DNA from: an uncultured Aquimarina sp.
Lineage (GTDB): Bacteria > Bacteroidota > Bacteroidia > Flavobacteriales > Flavobacteriaceae
NCBI GenBank assembly: GCA_947496705.1
Contig: CANMDW010000002.1
Location: 124,001-188,000, forward strand
Direction: 5' to 3'
DNA length: 64,000 nt
Numbering within the stretch: position 1 is the stretch's first letter; every line of letters begins with the position of its first letter. The notes under the pieces are model-generated. The model had not been told where the DNA came from. It saw nothing but the letters and a program-made list of their open reading frames with translations, and searched no databases. The position numbers were made by a program, and so were the translations under genes. Positions 28,976-38,228 of the stretch are shown piece by piece.

Positions 28976-29614
28976 ATGAATATTGATAATTTAGAATATA
29001 ACACCGAGCGCGAAATGCTCATCATACCCGAATATGGTCGCCACTTACAAAAAATGGTGAATTATGCAGTGTCTATTGACAACAAGGAAGAACGCAATAA
29101 AGTGGCTAAATCCATTATTGATGTTATGGGAAATTTGCAGCCACACCTTCGCGATGTACCAGAGTTTCAGCATAAGTTATGGGATCAGTTGTTTATAATA
29201 AGTGATTTCAAATTGGATGTAGATACACCATTTCCGGTATTGACCAAAGAAAAGTTACAAGAACGTCCAGACCCACTAGAATACCCTCAGAACCATCCGA
29301 AATATCGTTTCTACGGAAATAATATTAAACGCATGATTGATGTGGCAAATAGTTGGGAAGATGGAGACCTCAAAAATGCACTTACCTTAACCATTGCAAA
29401 TCACATGAAGAAATGCTACCTTAATTGGAATAAGGATACAGTGGATGACAGTGTGATTTTTGACCATCTTTTTGAATTGAGTAATGGAAAGATTGACCTA
29501 AAAGGTAGTAGTGAAGACCTTACAGATTCTTCAAATTTGATGCGAGGTAAAAAGAAAAAACATACTAGTAATGGTAAAAAGAATTACCGAAGCCGAGGTA
29601 AAAAACGCTACTAA
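28976..29614 (+). CDS. DUF4290 family protein
   Basis: 212 aa cytoplasmic protein of a family essentially confined to Bacteroidota. Family stretches: LEYNTEREMLIIPEYGRHLQ near the N-terminus, NLQPHLRDVPEFQHKLWDQL (about 50-70), YPQNHPKYRFYGNNIKRMID, and CYLNWNKDTVDDSVIFDHL. The C-terminal 25 residues are a basic Lys/Arg/Ser/Gly tail (KKKKHTSNGKKN), which suggests nucleic-acid contact. It precedes murA by 46 nt, a common pairing. Function unknown. Confidence 0.88.
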   Translation: MNIDNLEYNTEREMLIIPEYGRHLQKMVNYAVSIDNKEERNKVAKSIIDVMGNLQPHLRDVPEFQHKLWDQLFIISDFKLDVDTPFPVLTKEKLQERPDPLEYPQNHPKYRFYGNNIKRMIDVANSWEDGDLKNALTLTIANHMKKCYLNWNKDTVDDSVIFDHLFELSNGKIDLKGSSEDLTDSSNLMRGKKKKHTSNGKKNYRSRGKKRY

Positions 29615-29660
29615 ATTGTTGCCAAATCAGGAACTACTAACCACTAATGATTAATGTTAC

Positions 29661-30977
29661 ATGGATACTTTTCAGATAGAAGGGGGGCATCAGCTTAAAG
29701 GTGATATCACTCCTCAGGGCGCAAAAAATGAAGCGCTACAGATTCTATGTGCTGTACTGCTAACTCCCGAAAAGGTAACAATTTCCAATATACCCGATAT
29801 CAGGGATGTAAATAAACTGATAGAGATTTTAAGAAACTTAGGAGTAAAGATTCAAAAACTGGGAAAAGGGAGATATTCATTTCAAAGTGATGCACTTAAT
29901 TTAAAATATCTTGAAAGCGAGCAGTTTAAAAAAGAAGGAAGCGGTCTTAGAGGTTCCATCATGATCGTTGGCCCGCTGTTGGCTAGATTTGGAAAAGGAT
30001 ATATTCCCCGCCCTGGAGGTGATAAGATCGGTAGACGACGATTAGATACTCATTTTGAGGGATTTATAAGCCTGGGTGCAGAATTTAGATATAATAAAGA
30101 AGAACGTTTTTATGGCGTGGAAGCTCCGGAAGGTCTTACAGGTACATACATGCTTCTGGATGAAGCTTCGGTTACTGGTACAGCAAATATTGTGATGGCT
30201 GCTGTGTTGGCAAAAGGCATTACCACTATTTATAATGCTGCCTGCGAACCCTATTTACAACAGCTATGTAGAATGCTCAACTCGATGGGAGCAAAGATTA
30301 AGGGAGTAGGATCAAATCTGTTGACTATTGAAGGTGTAGGAGCATTAAACGGTTGCGAGCATCGTATTCTTCCGGATATGATCGAGATTGGTTCTTGGAT
30401 CGGTTTGGCTGCAATGACCAAAAGCGAAATCACTATCAAGGATGTTAGCTGGGAGAACCTGGGAATTATCCCCAATACATTTAGAAAGTTAGGAATTACC
30501 TTAGAGCGGGTAGGAGATGATATATATATTCCTGCACATAAAGATGGATATCAGATCGAAAGTTATATTGATGGTTCTTTTATGACTATAGCCGATGCAC
30601 CTTGGCCCGGTTTTACACCAGATTTATTGAGTATTATACTGGTAGTGGCAACGCAGGCAAAAGGAGAAGTGATGGTACACCAAAAGATGTTTGAGAGCCG
30701 ACTGTTCTTTGTAGATAAACTAATTGATATGGGAGCAAAGATCATCTTATGTGATCCGCATAGAGCGACGATCATTGGACATGACTTTAAATCTACCTTA
30801 AAAGCTACAATAATGACCTCACCAGATATCAGAGCAGGAATCTCGTTGTTGATTGCTGCGTTGAGCGCTAAAGGCACTTCTACTATTCATAATATTGAAC
30901 AGATCGATCGTGGGTATGAAAATATTGACGAACGCCTAAGGGCTATTGGAGCTAAAATTATTAGAGTAGAAGCATAG
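29661..30977 (+). CDS. murA: UDP-N-acetylglucosamine 1-carboxyvinyltransferase, Asp-type
   Basis: First committed step of peptidoglycan synthesis: adds enolpyruvate from PEP to UDP-GlcNAc. 438 aa, typical. K22-N23 (GAKNEAL), LRGSIMIVGPLL, and RPGGDKIGRRRLDTH. At residue 121 the position of the usual catalytic/fosfomycin-reactive Cys is Asp (PGGD), as in the Cys-to-Asp MurA enzymes of some other bacteria; this predicts intrinsic fosfomycin insensitivity. A strong terminator follows at 31004. Confidence 0.96.
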   Translation: MDTFQIEGGHQLKGDITPQGAKNEALQILCAVLLTPEKVTISNIPDIRDVNKLIEILRNLGVKIQKLGKGRYSFQSDALNLKYLESEQFKKEGSGLRGSIMIVGPLLARFGKGYIPRPGGDKIGRRRLDTHFEGFISLGAEFRYNKEERFYGVEAPEGLTGTYMLLDEASVTGTANIVMAAVLAKGITTIYNAACEPYLQQLCRMLNSMGAKIKGVGSNLLTIEGVGALNGCEHRILPDMIEIGSWIGLAAMTKSEITIKDVSWENLGIIPNTFRKLGITLERVGDDIYIPAHKDGYQIESYIDGSFMTIADAPWPGFTPDLLSIILVVATQAKGEVMVHQKMFESRLFFVDKLIDMGAKIILCDPHRATIIGHDFKSTLKATIMTSPDIRAGISLLIAALSAKGTSTIHNIEQIDRGYENIDERLRAIGAKIIRVEA

Positions 30978-31003
30978 TTTTATATACTGGTATATACTAT
31001 TCA

Positions 31004-31037
31004 AAGAGGAAACCATTTCGGTTTCCTCTTCTTTTTT
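31004..31037 (+). terminator. Rho-independent terminator of murA
   Basis: 11-bp perfect stem (AAGAGGAAACC / GGTTTCCTCTT) with a 5-nt loop and a CTTTTTT tail, 26 nt after the murA stop. The remaining gap to 31283 is AT-rich and contains only the promoter side of the next gene. Confidence 0.92.
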
Positions 31038-31282
31038 GAAAAAAAATGGGGATTTGTTATCTGCAATATGATGTCAAATAATTATATATTAGCCTCTTAC
31101 ATTATAGTATCGATCAATTTGTAATATATTGACTAACAATTGTTTGTCAAAATAACGGGACATTTATTTCTTTTAATTCTCGATCAAATACAGTATCTTT
31201 AATACATAATTAAGTGAAATAACTCTTTTCTTGATTACCCCAGTATTAATATTGCTGAATATTTAGCATAAAAGAAAGGAAA

Positions 31283-31825
31283 ATGATTACAACCCCAGTA
31301 ATTCAAAAAGAGATTGAGCCTATACGAACTAAACTCTTCAATCATGAAGTGTATGGAGCTATCAATACGCTTGATGAACTAAATTTGTTTTTAGAGCATC
31401 ATGTATTTACCGTATGGGACTTTATGTCACTCTTAAAAACATTACAGAGAGAATTGACTTGTGTAGCCATTCCTGTTGAGGTACCCAAAGGAAATCCATA
31501 TACTGGTGAATCACATAAAATAGCTGCAGCATTTACCTTTACCAAAGAAGATTTGATTCCTGAAATATTTAGTGCATTGGTTACTGACCTGAATACAAAA
31601 TTACCCAAACAATCAGATAGTTTGAGATACTCCCTGGATCAGCATATAGAATTGGATGCAGATCTGCGTGCTATGGCTATGAAAATGATAGAAGAGCTAT
31701 GTAATGATAAGGATAAATGGAATGACTGTCATGTGATTAGTAAAATGACACTACAGAAACGTTTAGCGTTTTGGAATAGTATTTTGATGACTATAAAAGA
31801 TGATCATAAACACCTGTTAAATTAA
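31283..31825 (+). CDS. DUF3050 family protein, internally shortened
   Basis: 180 aa. The start (PIRTKLFNHEVYGAI, LNLFLEHHVFTVWDFMSLLKTLQRELTC) and end (AAAFTFTKEDLIPEIF, YSLDQHIELDADLRAMAMKMIEELC) are clear DUF3050 segments, a heme-oxygenase-like helical fold. From memory, typical members are about 240-260 aa and carry an extra central helical pair with a conserved EESD-type motif between LTC and the AFTF segment. Here only about 20 residues lie there, so about 60 residues appear missing while the frame is kept. Whether it still binds metal is unclear. Start has an AAAGGAAA sequence 5 nt upstream. Confidence 0.8.
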   Translation: MITTPVIQKEIEPIRTKLFNHEVYGAINTLDELNLFLEHHVFTVWDFMSLLKTLQRELTCVAIPVEVPKGNPYTGESHKIAAAFTFTKEDLIPEIFSALVTDLNTKLPKQSDSLRYSLDQHIELDADLRAMAMKMIEELCNDKDKWNDCHVISKMTLQKRLAFWNSILMTIKDDHKHLLN

Positions 31826-32058
31826 AAAATAATGAATAAGAACAAGTTATCTGGATCGAATAGCAATACTTAGGCCCCTATGTTTTAAATCACACCCCCC
31901 TTTTATGCCTTTTATTGCCCTAAATGGAGAATCTAAATCTAACAACCTATGAAGATGACCATTTACTTTCGAGCCAGGTAACTTTTTTATGTTCCTGCAA
32001 TACGATTTGTAAAGACCTTTACTTTATGATTAAGAAATTTTATCTATAGTATAATAGG

Positions 32059-32574
32059 TTACTTAAGACTTCTTCCAAATCCGTCAACTGTTTTTTTGAT
32101 CAGTATACCATCTTGTCCTGCTTCTTCAATCCAAATCCGTATACGAGTCTTTCCTGCACTGTCCAAATAGTTTCCTTTTCCATGGGTATGTTCAAACTTT
32201 ACTGTGTAATTTTTTCCTGCTTCGAAAGAAAAGATCTCAAAAGGTTCTATTGGAATAGCAATTTGCCCTTTTGAGACAAATCGCATTTGTATTTTATGAT
32301 CCCCAGGCATAAGTAAAATTTCCTGTGCTCCGGTCATCAGACTGTTATTTGGGATATCCTGGTCATCCACGGCAATGAAATAAGCATATTTTTTACCTAC
32401 TGTTTCGCTTATTAGTCGTACTTGTTGCCCAGCCAGGAGTTGCGGGCCATCATATAGTTTAAGGGCAGTAACTTTGTGCTTTTTCTTTCTTTGTTTTTTC
32501 TTCTTTTGTGCTATACCTGGAGTTGCTGTCAGCATTACTAGAAAAACAATTAGTAGTGTCTTTAATATTCTCAT
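32059..32574 (-). CDS. Exported protein of unknown function with Lys-rich linker
   Basis: 171 aa. Sec signal peptide (MRILKTLLIVFLVMLTATPGIAQ), then KKKKQRKKKHK, then a beta-rich globular part (about 38-171) with a GDHKIQMRF segment reminiscent of PEGA-like surface domains. No catalytic motif seen. It is transcribed in the same direction as the Crp/Fnr gene 77 nt upstream, maybe together. I do not recognise the family. Confidence 0.65.
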   Translation of the reverse strand: MRILKTLLIVFLVMLTATPGIAQKKKKQRKKKHKVTALKLYDGPQLLAGQQVRLISETVGKKYAYFIAVDDQDIPNNSLMTGAQEILLMPGDHKIQMRFVSKGQIAIPIEPFEIFSFEAGKNYTVKFEHTHGKGNYLDSAGKTRIRIWIEEAGQDGILIKKTVDGFGRSLK

Positions 32575-32651
32575 TTTGATTTGTTTTTAGATATACTTTG
32601 TAAAAATAGCCGCTATTTTTCTATTATCTATTTACATATGTAAAGCGATGT

Positions 32652-33245
32652 TCACTTTATGAGCATCTTTTTTCTTATGCGACTTAGCTGGGTGGGTGTG
32701 ATACCTATAAACTGTGCTATGTAATATTGATTAATCAGGTTTTCCAATTCGGGATACCGCTCCCTGAACAACAGATATCTATGATCGGCCTGAAACGTGA
32801 AATATTCAAATTCTCTTTGTTCTTTTCCTATAAAAAAGAGCTCTGTAAGTTTTCGACTCCATTCTGCAATTTCTCTGTTTTCACTAATTAAGTACAGCCA
32901 GTTGTCATATTTTCCTTCTAGTAATGTTACATTGGTTAATGCTTCAATGCTTACTTCATTGACTGTATACGTTACCAGAGATGAAAATGCTCCAATAAAA
33001 GATATTGGAGTTTTAAAATAAACAGGAGTAAAGAAAGTTTTGGTGTATTGAGAACCATTGTCTTTAGATATGTAAGCTCTTAAAACCCCATTCAAAACGA
33101 TACCAAACTTATTTTCTATTCGACCTGTTTTTGCAAAGAATGTATTTTTGCTATATGTTTTTTTTGTGAGGATTTCTTTGATCTGGCTCCAAGAATTAGT
33201 AGATACAGGTGATATCTGATTCAGGTATTGTTTTATTTCTTCCAT
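32652..33245 (-). CDS. Crp/Fnr family transcriptional regulator (cNMP-binding fold)
   Basis: 197 aa cNMP-binding domain (about 15-120, with KTYSKNTFFAKTGRIENKFGIVLNGVLRAYI) and a short C-terminal winged helix (about 160-197, ending QFIGITPTQLSRIRKKM). This is the compact Bacteroidota type that usually acts without a classical cAMP pocket. It diverges slightly from the histidine kinase, whose 3' end is 112 nt upstream. Targets unknown. Confidence 0.88.
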   Translation of the reverse strand: MEEIKQYLNQISPVSTNSWSQIKEILTKKTYSKNTFFAKTGRIENKFGIVLNGVLRAYISKDNGSQYTKTFFTPVYFKTPISFIGAFSSLVTYTVNEVSIEALTNVTLLEGKYDNWLYLISENREIAEWSRKLTELFFIGKEQREFEYFTFQADHRYLLFRERYPELENLINQYYIAQFIGITPTQLSRIRKKMLIK

Positions 33246-33357
33246 AGCCTTGTATAGATCACTTTTAATTGCGGTTAGATTTTACAATATAAAGATTTGG
33301 TATAAGGTAACAATGGCTATGGGTATAACTCATGTTTTGGATCATGTGTTTTGTATA

Positions 33358-35250
33358 CTAAATTGGGATTGGGGTATAGGGAATAGTGAAATAAAAAGCA
33401 GATCCTTTATTCTTTTTACTTTCTACCCAAATCTCTCCTCCCAGCATTTCTACATAGGCCTTGGCGATTGATAATCCAATACCAGCACCTTCAAGGGCAT
33501 AGCGATCGTCGATATCTGCTTGTACAAAACGCTCAAAAATAGCTTCCAGCCTATCTTTATGTATACCCATACCGGTATCTTTTACATAAAACTCCAAAAA
33601 TGCTCCTTGTTGTCTATATCCAAATTCTATCGATCCTTCATGAGTATATTTAATTGCATTTTTGACCAGATTGGTGAGTATGGTGTTAAATTTATCTTTA
33701 TCAGTCCTTATAATAGCCTGTTTTTCGACTAGGCTATTTTTAAAGGATAGTTTTAGGTTTTTGGCATCGGTCTCTGTTTTAAAAAAATGATACAGATACT
33801 CGGTTTGTGTATTGATATCTACTTCACTTATAACAATCTGTACCTGATTGGCTTCAATTCTGGAGATATCTATAATATCTTTGATGATATTTAGCATACG
33901 TGCTCCACTTTCTTTGATAAGATTAAGATATAACTGTTGTTCGTCACCAGTGAGTTTAGGCTCCTTAAGCAGTTCGGCCAGTCCCAGTATTCCGTTCATC
34001 GGTGTTCTGATCTCATGGCTCATATTGGCAAGAAAAGCAGACTTAAGCTGGTCGCTTTCTTCGGCTCTTTCTTTTAACCTGTTTAATTCGAGCTCGTATA
34101 GTTTTATATCGGTGATGTCTGTAATAGTCCCTACATATCCAATAATTTGTTGTTTTTCATTATACTCGGGTATCGCCCGACCTAATACCCAGGTAACAGA
34201 ACCATCTGGTTTAAGAAATCTATATTCGGCATCAGAGGTTTCTCTTTTTCTCGCAGCATCATACCACTCTTGTTTTAACCTTTTCCTGTCCTCGTGGTGT
34301 ACAGCATTAAGCCACCCATCATTAAGGGCCTCTTCTTCGGTTAACCCGGAAATGCTACACCATTTAGAATTTACAAAAGTGGTTTTTCCATCTGCGCGGG
34401 TCATAAAAATCCCTACGGGAACCAAATTGGTAAGGGTATGATATCTACTCTCTGTAAGTTGAATAGCTTTCTCTGCAACTTCAAATTTCTGCCTGTAAGT
34501 AAGAGAATGATATATATCTTTAAAGGTAAGATAATTGGTTTGATATACTTCTTTTTCAAAATATTTTAAATAGATGGTAAATAAAATACTATAGAAAAAA
34601 GCCATGAATATCTTTGAAGCCAAACCAGAATATAAAATTTTTTGTATATCATCAAAAAACCAGAAAGAGCCTAATGTAAAACTAACAGCATCAAAACTTA
34701 GCACGATAACCATAGTAATACATATTCTCCAAAAAAGCCTTGAAGTAAATTTAGATATAAATTCAAATAAAAAAATAATTAGTATAGAATCTATGATGAG
34801 AATAGTGGTCCCTACAAAGAAAACGGTCACATTGGTATAGAAGAATTCGGTAGAAACCTCAAATGGATTGTAAATGTAAGCACCTTCAACATTCAATCGA
34901 AACGACAGAATAAGGATAGACATTACAATATTGGCTATTACTAATGCATAAATTAGTTTTCTGGCTGTAATAGCATCTTCTTTAATATAAATGAGTAAAA
35001 TAGCAAATAATCCTCCCGAAAACAAGACCGAAGAACCTGGAGAAATAACAATATTTTCTGAAACCTGAAAATAAAGTGTACTGGCCAAAAAAACCTGCAT
35101 AAATTGAAATAAGCCTAAAGAAGTGAACAGAAGGCCCATGCCCATTACGGTACGCAAGCGAAATAACAGTAAGATCAATGTTGCTACTACTAAGCCCTGA
35201 AATAAGAAGATTGATATTTGATAAAAGTTAATTGTATCCATAAAATCCAA
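33358..35250 (-). CDS. Membrane PAS sensor histidine kinase
   Basis: 630 aa. N-terminal about 235 residues are seven to eight hydrophobic helices (an integral membrane sensor, e.g. FLFQGLVVATLILLLF and GGLFAILLIYI); PAS domain (about 275-385, with GIFMTRADGKTTFVNSKWC and EYRFLKPDGSVTWV); HisKA with His near 412 (MSHEIRTPMNG); HATPase with N-box KNAIKYTHEG and G-boxes KDTGMGI and GAGIGLSIAKAYVEMLGG. No receiver or DNA-binding part, so it needs a separate partner. Diverges from the Crp/Fnr gene at 35538. Confidence 0.92.
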   Translation of the reverse strand: MDFMDTINFYQISIFLFQGLVVATLILLLFRLRTVMGMGLLFTSLGLFQFMQVFLASTLYFQVSENIVISPGSSVLFSGGLFAILLIYIKEDAITARKLIYALVIANIVMSILILSFRLNVEGAYIYNPFEVSTEFFYTNVTVFFVGTTILIIDSILIIFLFEFISKFTSRLFWRICITMVIVLSFDAVSFTLGSFWFFDDIQKILYSGLASKIFMAFFYSILFTIYLKYFEKEVYQTNYLTFKDIYHSLTYRQKFEVAEKAIQLTESRYHTLTNLVPVGIFMTRADGKTTFVNSKWCSISGLTEEEALNDGWLNAVHHEDRKRLKQEWYDAARKRETSDAEYRFLKPDGSVTWVLGRAIPEYNEKQQIIGYVGTITDITDIKLYELELNRLKERAEESDQLKSAFLANMSHEIRTPMNGILGLAELLKEPKLTGDEQQLYLNLIKESGARMLNIIKDIIDISRIEANQVQIVISEVDINTQTEYLYHFFKTETDAKNLKLSFKNSLVEKQAIIRTDKDKFNTILTNLVKNAIKYTHEGSIEFGYRQQGAFLEFYVKDTGMGIHKDRLEAIFERFVQADIDDRYALEGAGIGLSIAKAYVEMLGGEIWVESKKNKGSAFYFTIPYTPIPI

Positions 35251-35537
35251 TACTACATCGGATATGTAATTTATAGCTCTTTTTGGAAGCCTGTGACTAG
35301 CTGATTTTTTGTATTTTTAACATTCTTTAAAGCTACGAACAAAAGTTAAATTTTTGCTACGGTAAAACCATAAAGTTACTATTTGGTTAAGAATCATCAA
35401 TTTACCATTAAGAATCATCAGTAGAAATTAATGATTTGTGAAACAAAACTTCTGATTAACAATATGCTACAGATATACAATTTACTTTTGTTAATCGCAA
35501 AATATTTTGTTCTTTCGTTAAAAACAGCAAGTATACT

Positions 35538-36110
35538 TTGGAAGATTTAAAGAAAACGATACGATCTTATGCGCAGGTAAGCGATGCTGATATGGAATTT
35601 GGGCTTCGGTTTTATAAAAAGGAAATCTTTAAAAAAGGAGACTATCTTTTACAGTCAGGCCAGTATATTCGGAATTTTTATTTTATGAAGACAGGATGTG
35701 TCTCTTATTATACTATAGAAGAGGGTACGGCACAAGTGATGGAGTTTTTTACTGAAGGGTATTTTTTTACAGATCTATATGCCTATATACAGGAGATTCC
35801 ATCAGAATCTTATCTGGAAGCACTGGAAGATTCTGTAGTGTATACCATTTCAAAAACTGATGTACAAAAGGTCTTTGATCATTCTCATCAATTAGAGCGT
35901 TTTGGCCGATTGTCTATGCAAAGAACGTTTGTTATAAATTTTCAACGTATCAACCAACTCAGAAATCTCTCTAATCAGGAGCGGTATTTACGATTATTAG
36001 AAAAACGCCCCACGCTTTTTCAACGGGTTCCTCAATATTTGATTGCTTCCTATTTGGGGTTAACCCCTGTAGGACTCTCCAAAATCAGAAAGCGACTTAG
36101 TCAGAAATGA
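35538..36110 (+). CDS. Crp/Fnr family transcriptional regulator (TTG start)
   Basis: 190 aa. cNMP-binding fold (about 10-120, ENFYFMKTGCV-like segment RNFYFMKTGCVSYY, FFTEGYFFTDLYAY) and C-terminal winged helix (about 150-190, YLIASYLGLTPVGLSKIRKRL). The frame begins with TTG at 35538; the next ATG (35592) would remove 18 residues of the first helix, so TTG is preferred. It lies 267 bp before the acyl-CoA cluster in the same direction and is a candidate regulator of it. Confidence 0.87.
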   Translation: MEDLKKTIRSYAQVSDADMEFGLRFYKKEIFKKGDYLLQSGQYIRNFYFMKTGCVSYYTIEEGTAQVMEFFTEGYFFTDLYAYIQEIPSESYLEALEDSVVYTISKTDVQKVFDHSHQLERFGRLSMQRTFVINFQRINQLRNLSNQERYLRLLEKRPTLFQRVPQYLIASYLGLTPVGLSKIRKRLSQK

Positions 36111-36187
36111 TAGTATTCCAAAAACCTGCTCTTTTTACATGTTATACAGTGAATACTGCAGGAGGTTAGTTAGTCGCCTCCATAACA

Positions 36188-36231
36188 ATTAAGGGCATCT
36201 CTTAAAACTGGTTTTAAGAGATGCCCTTAAT
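36188..36231. repeat. Perfect 44-bp palindrome
   Basis: 21-bp arms (36188-36208 and 36211-36231, start ATTAAGGGCATCTC) around TG. A half-like partial copy (TTAAGGGTATCT) occurs 80 bp further at about 36267. No U-tract follows. It may still end the Crp/Fnr transcript, but it resembles the dispersed palindromes at 17388. Confidence 0.7.
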
Positions 36232-36377
36232 CCTATCCGCTTATTTTTAGTTTGACCCATGTAAAAGTTAAGGGTATCTAAAAATCAATATTTATTAAAC
36301 CAGTTTAATAAGAATCTGTCAAATATTCCCGAACTTTATTCTGTTTTTAATATCCAACCCTCAAAAAACTTCACACA

Positions 36378-38192
36378 ATGGCCAAAGAATATATTGATTT
36401 CGAAACGCTTAAATATCTTGTATATGATGTGCATCAGTTAGAGGAAGTATTGCAACAAGATCGTTTTGCAGACCATGATAAGGCGTCTATGGATATGTTT
36501 CTGGACTCTGTCAAAGAGTTCTCAGATCGGGAGTTGTTTCCATATATTAAGGAGATGGACGAGCATCCTGCATATCATAAAGATGGAGGTGTAATTGTGC
36601 ATAAGCAAGTAGAGGTAATGATGAAAAAAGGCGGTGAGATGGGTCTGATTTCGGGTACTTTTGATTACGATGCCGGCGGTTTGCAATTACCGATGATGAT
36701 TTATACTGCGTCTGCCTTTATTCAGGAAGCAGCTAATAATCATTTACCGGGATATGTCGGGCTTACTATAGGATCTGCAGAGTTGATTGTGCATTTTGGG
36801 AGTAAGGCGCTTAATGAGACTTATGTTCCAAATATGCTTTCAGGTGTTTGGGGAGGTACCATGTGTCTCACCGAGCCGCAAGCAGGGAGCTCATTGTCTG
36901 ATGTAGTTACCAAAGCAGTACCCGCAGATGATGGATATTATAAAATTACAGGGCAAAAAATCTTTATTTCGGCAGGAGACCACCAGTATGCCGATAATTT
37001 TGTGCATTTGGTATTAGCACGTATAGAAGGAGCACCTGCAGGGACCAAAGGTATTTCTTTATTTGTAGTGCCAAAAAAACGCCCAGACAATAAAGGAAAT
37101 CTTATTCCAAACGATGTAACCACAGTGGCAGATTTTCAAAAACTTGGGCAACGTGGATATTGTACTACGCATTTGGGTTTTGGAGACGCCAACGATTGTC
37201 ATGGGTGGTTAGTGGGCGAAGCCAATCAAGGCTTAAGCTATATGTTTTTGATGATGAATGGTGCTCGTATTGCTGTAGGTCGTGGGGCAGCAGCAATTAC
37301 AACAGCGGCTTACCAGGCCTCGTTGCAATATGCCAAAGAACGTCCGCAAGGTCGAAAATTAATAAGCACAGGAAAGAAAGATGTAGAGCAAGGGCAAACT
37401 CTTATTATCAATCACCCCGATGTACGCAGGATGTTACTATTGCAAAAAGTGGTAGCCGAAGGCTCTTTGAGCCTGGTACTTCTCGCTTCAAAATATTATG
37501 ATCTTAAAGAAACCCTTCAGGATATGGCAGAAAAAGAAAAGTATAGTTTGTTGCTGGAGTTAATCATTCCTATGGTGAAGACCTACCCATCAGAAATGGG
37601 GGCACTTGCTGTATCCAATGGCTTGCAGGTATTGGGAGGGTATGGATTCTGCTCAGATTTTATGCTACAGCAGTATCACAGAGATATTCGTATTTTTCCT
37701 ATTTATGAAGGAACTACCGGGATTCAGTCGCAAGACTTGTTAGGTAGAAAGCTTTTGATGGAAAATGGAAAAGCGTTAGAACTGTTAACGGCCGAAATAA
37801 TGCAAACCATTCAATACGCTTCAAAATATGACAACCTTAGCGGGTATGCATCCAAACTCGGAGAAAAATTGCAGTTGGCACAAAAAGTAATTGGTTTTTT
37901 GATAGGCTTTGCCCAGAAAGGAGATTATGAGCGCTTTTTGTCAGATGCAACTCCGTTTATGGAATTCTTTAGTAATATCATTATAGCGTGGATATGGTTG
38001 GATATGGCTGCGCACTCAAAAAATGCATTGGTAACCGCACAAAAATCACATGCTGAAGATTTCTACGAAAGTAAAATTCATGCAATGAAATTCTATTTTA
38101 AATATGAATTGCCCAAAGTGAATGGTTTAGCAGAAACTCTGATGGATCAAGAAGTACTCACTATTGCTGGGGAAAAGGAGCTTTTTAATTAA
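36378..38192 (+). CDS. Acyl-CoA dehydrogenase, long type (~600 aa)
   Basis: 604 aa FAD enzyme introducing a C2-C3 double bond in acyl-CoA. FAD/substrate motifs CLTEPQAGSSLSDV (about 168-181), KITGQKIFISAGDHQ, and the catalytic region FPIYEGTTGIQSQDLLGRK with the Glu near 444; the C-terminal about 130 residues form the extra helical domain of the FadE5/AcdA-like class. It heads a row of seven genes on the plus strand. Substrate class not readable; the long type often accepts medium or long chains. Confidence 0.94.
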   Translation: MAKEYIDFETLKYLVYDVHQLEEVLQQDRFADHDKASMDMFLDSVKEFSDRELFPYIKEMDEHPAYHKDGGVIVHKQVEVMMKKGGEMGLISGTFDYDAGGLQLPMMIYTASAFIQEAANNHLPGYVGLTIGSAELIVHFGSKALNETYVPNMLSGVWGGTMCLTEPQAGSSLSDVVTKAVPADDGYYKITGQKIFISAGDHQYADNFVHLVLARIEGAPAGTKGISLFVVPKKRPDNKGNLIPNDVTTVADFQKLGQRGYCTTHLGFGDANDCHGWLVGEANQGLSYMFLMMNGARIAVGRGAAAITTAAYQASLQYAKERPQGRKLISTGKKDVEQGQTLIINHPDVRRMLLLQKVVAEGSLSLVLLASKYYDLKETLQDMAEKEKYSLLLELIIPMVKTYPSEMGALAVSNGLQVLGGYGFCSDFMLQQYHRDIRIFPIYEGTTGIQSQDLLGRKLLMENGKALELLTAEIMQTIQYASKYDNLSGYASKLGEKLQLAQKVIGFLIGFAQKGDYERFLSDATPFMEFFSNIIIAWIWLDMAAHSKNALVTAQKSHAEDFYESKIHAMKFYFKYELPKVNGLAETLMDQEVLTIAGEKELFN

Positions 38193-38228
38193 TTTTAACA
38201 CATTTTTTCATTAACTCATTAACCAATA

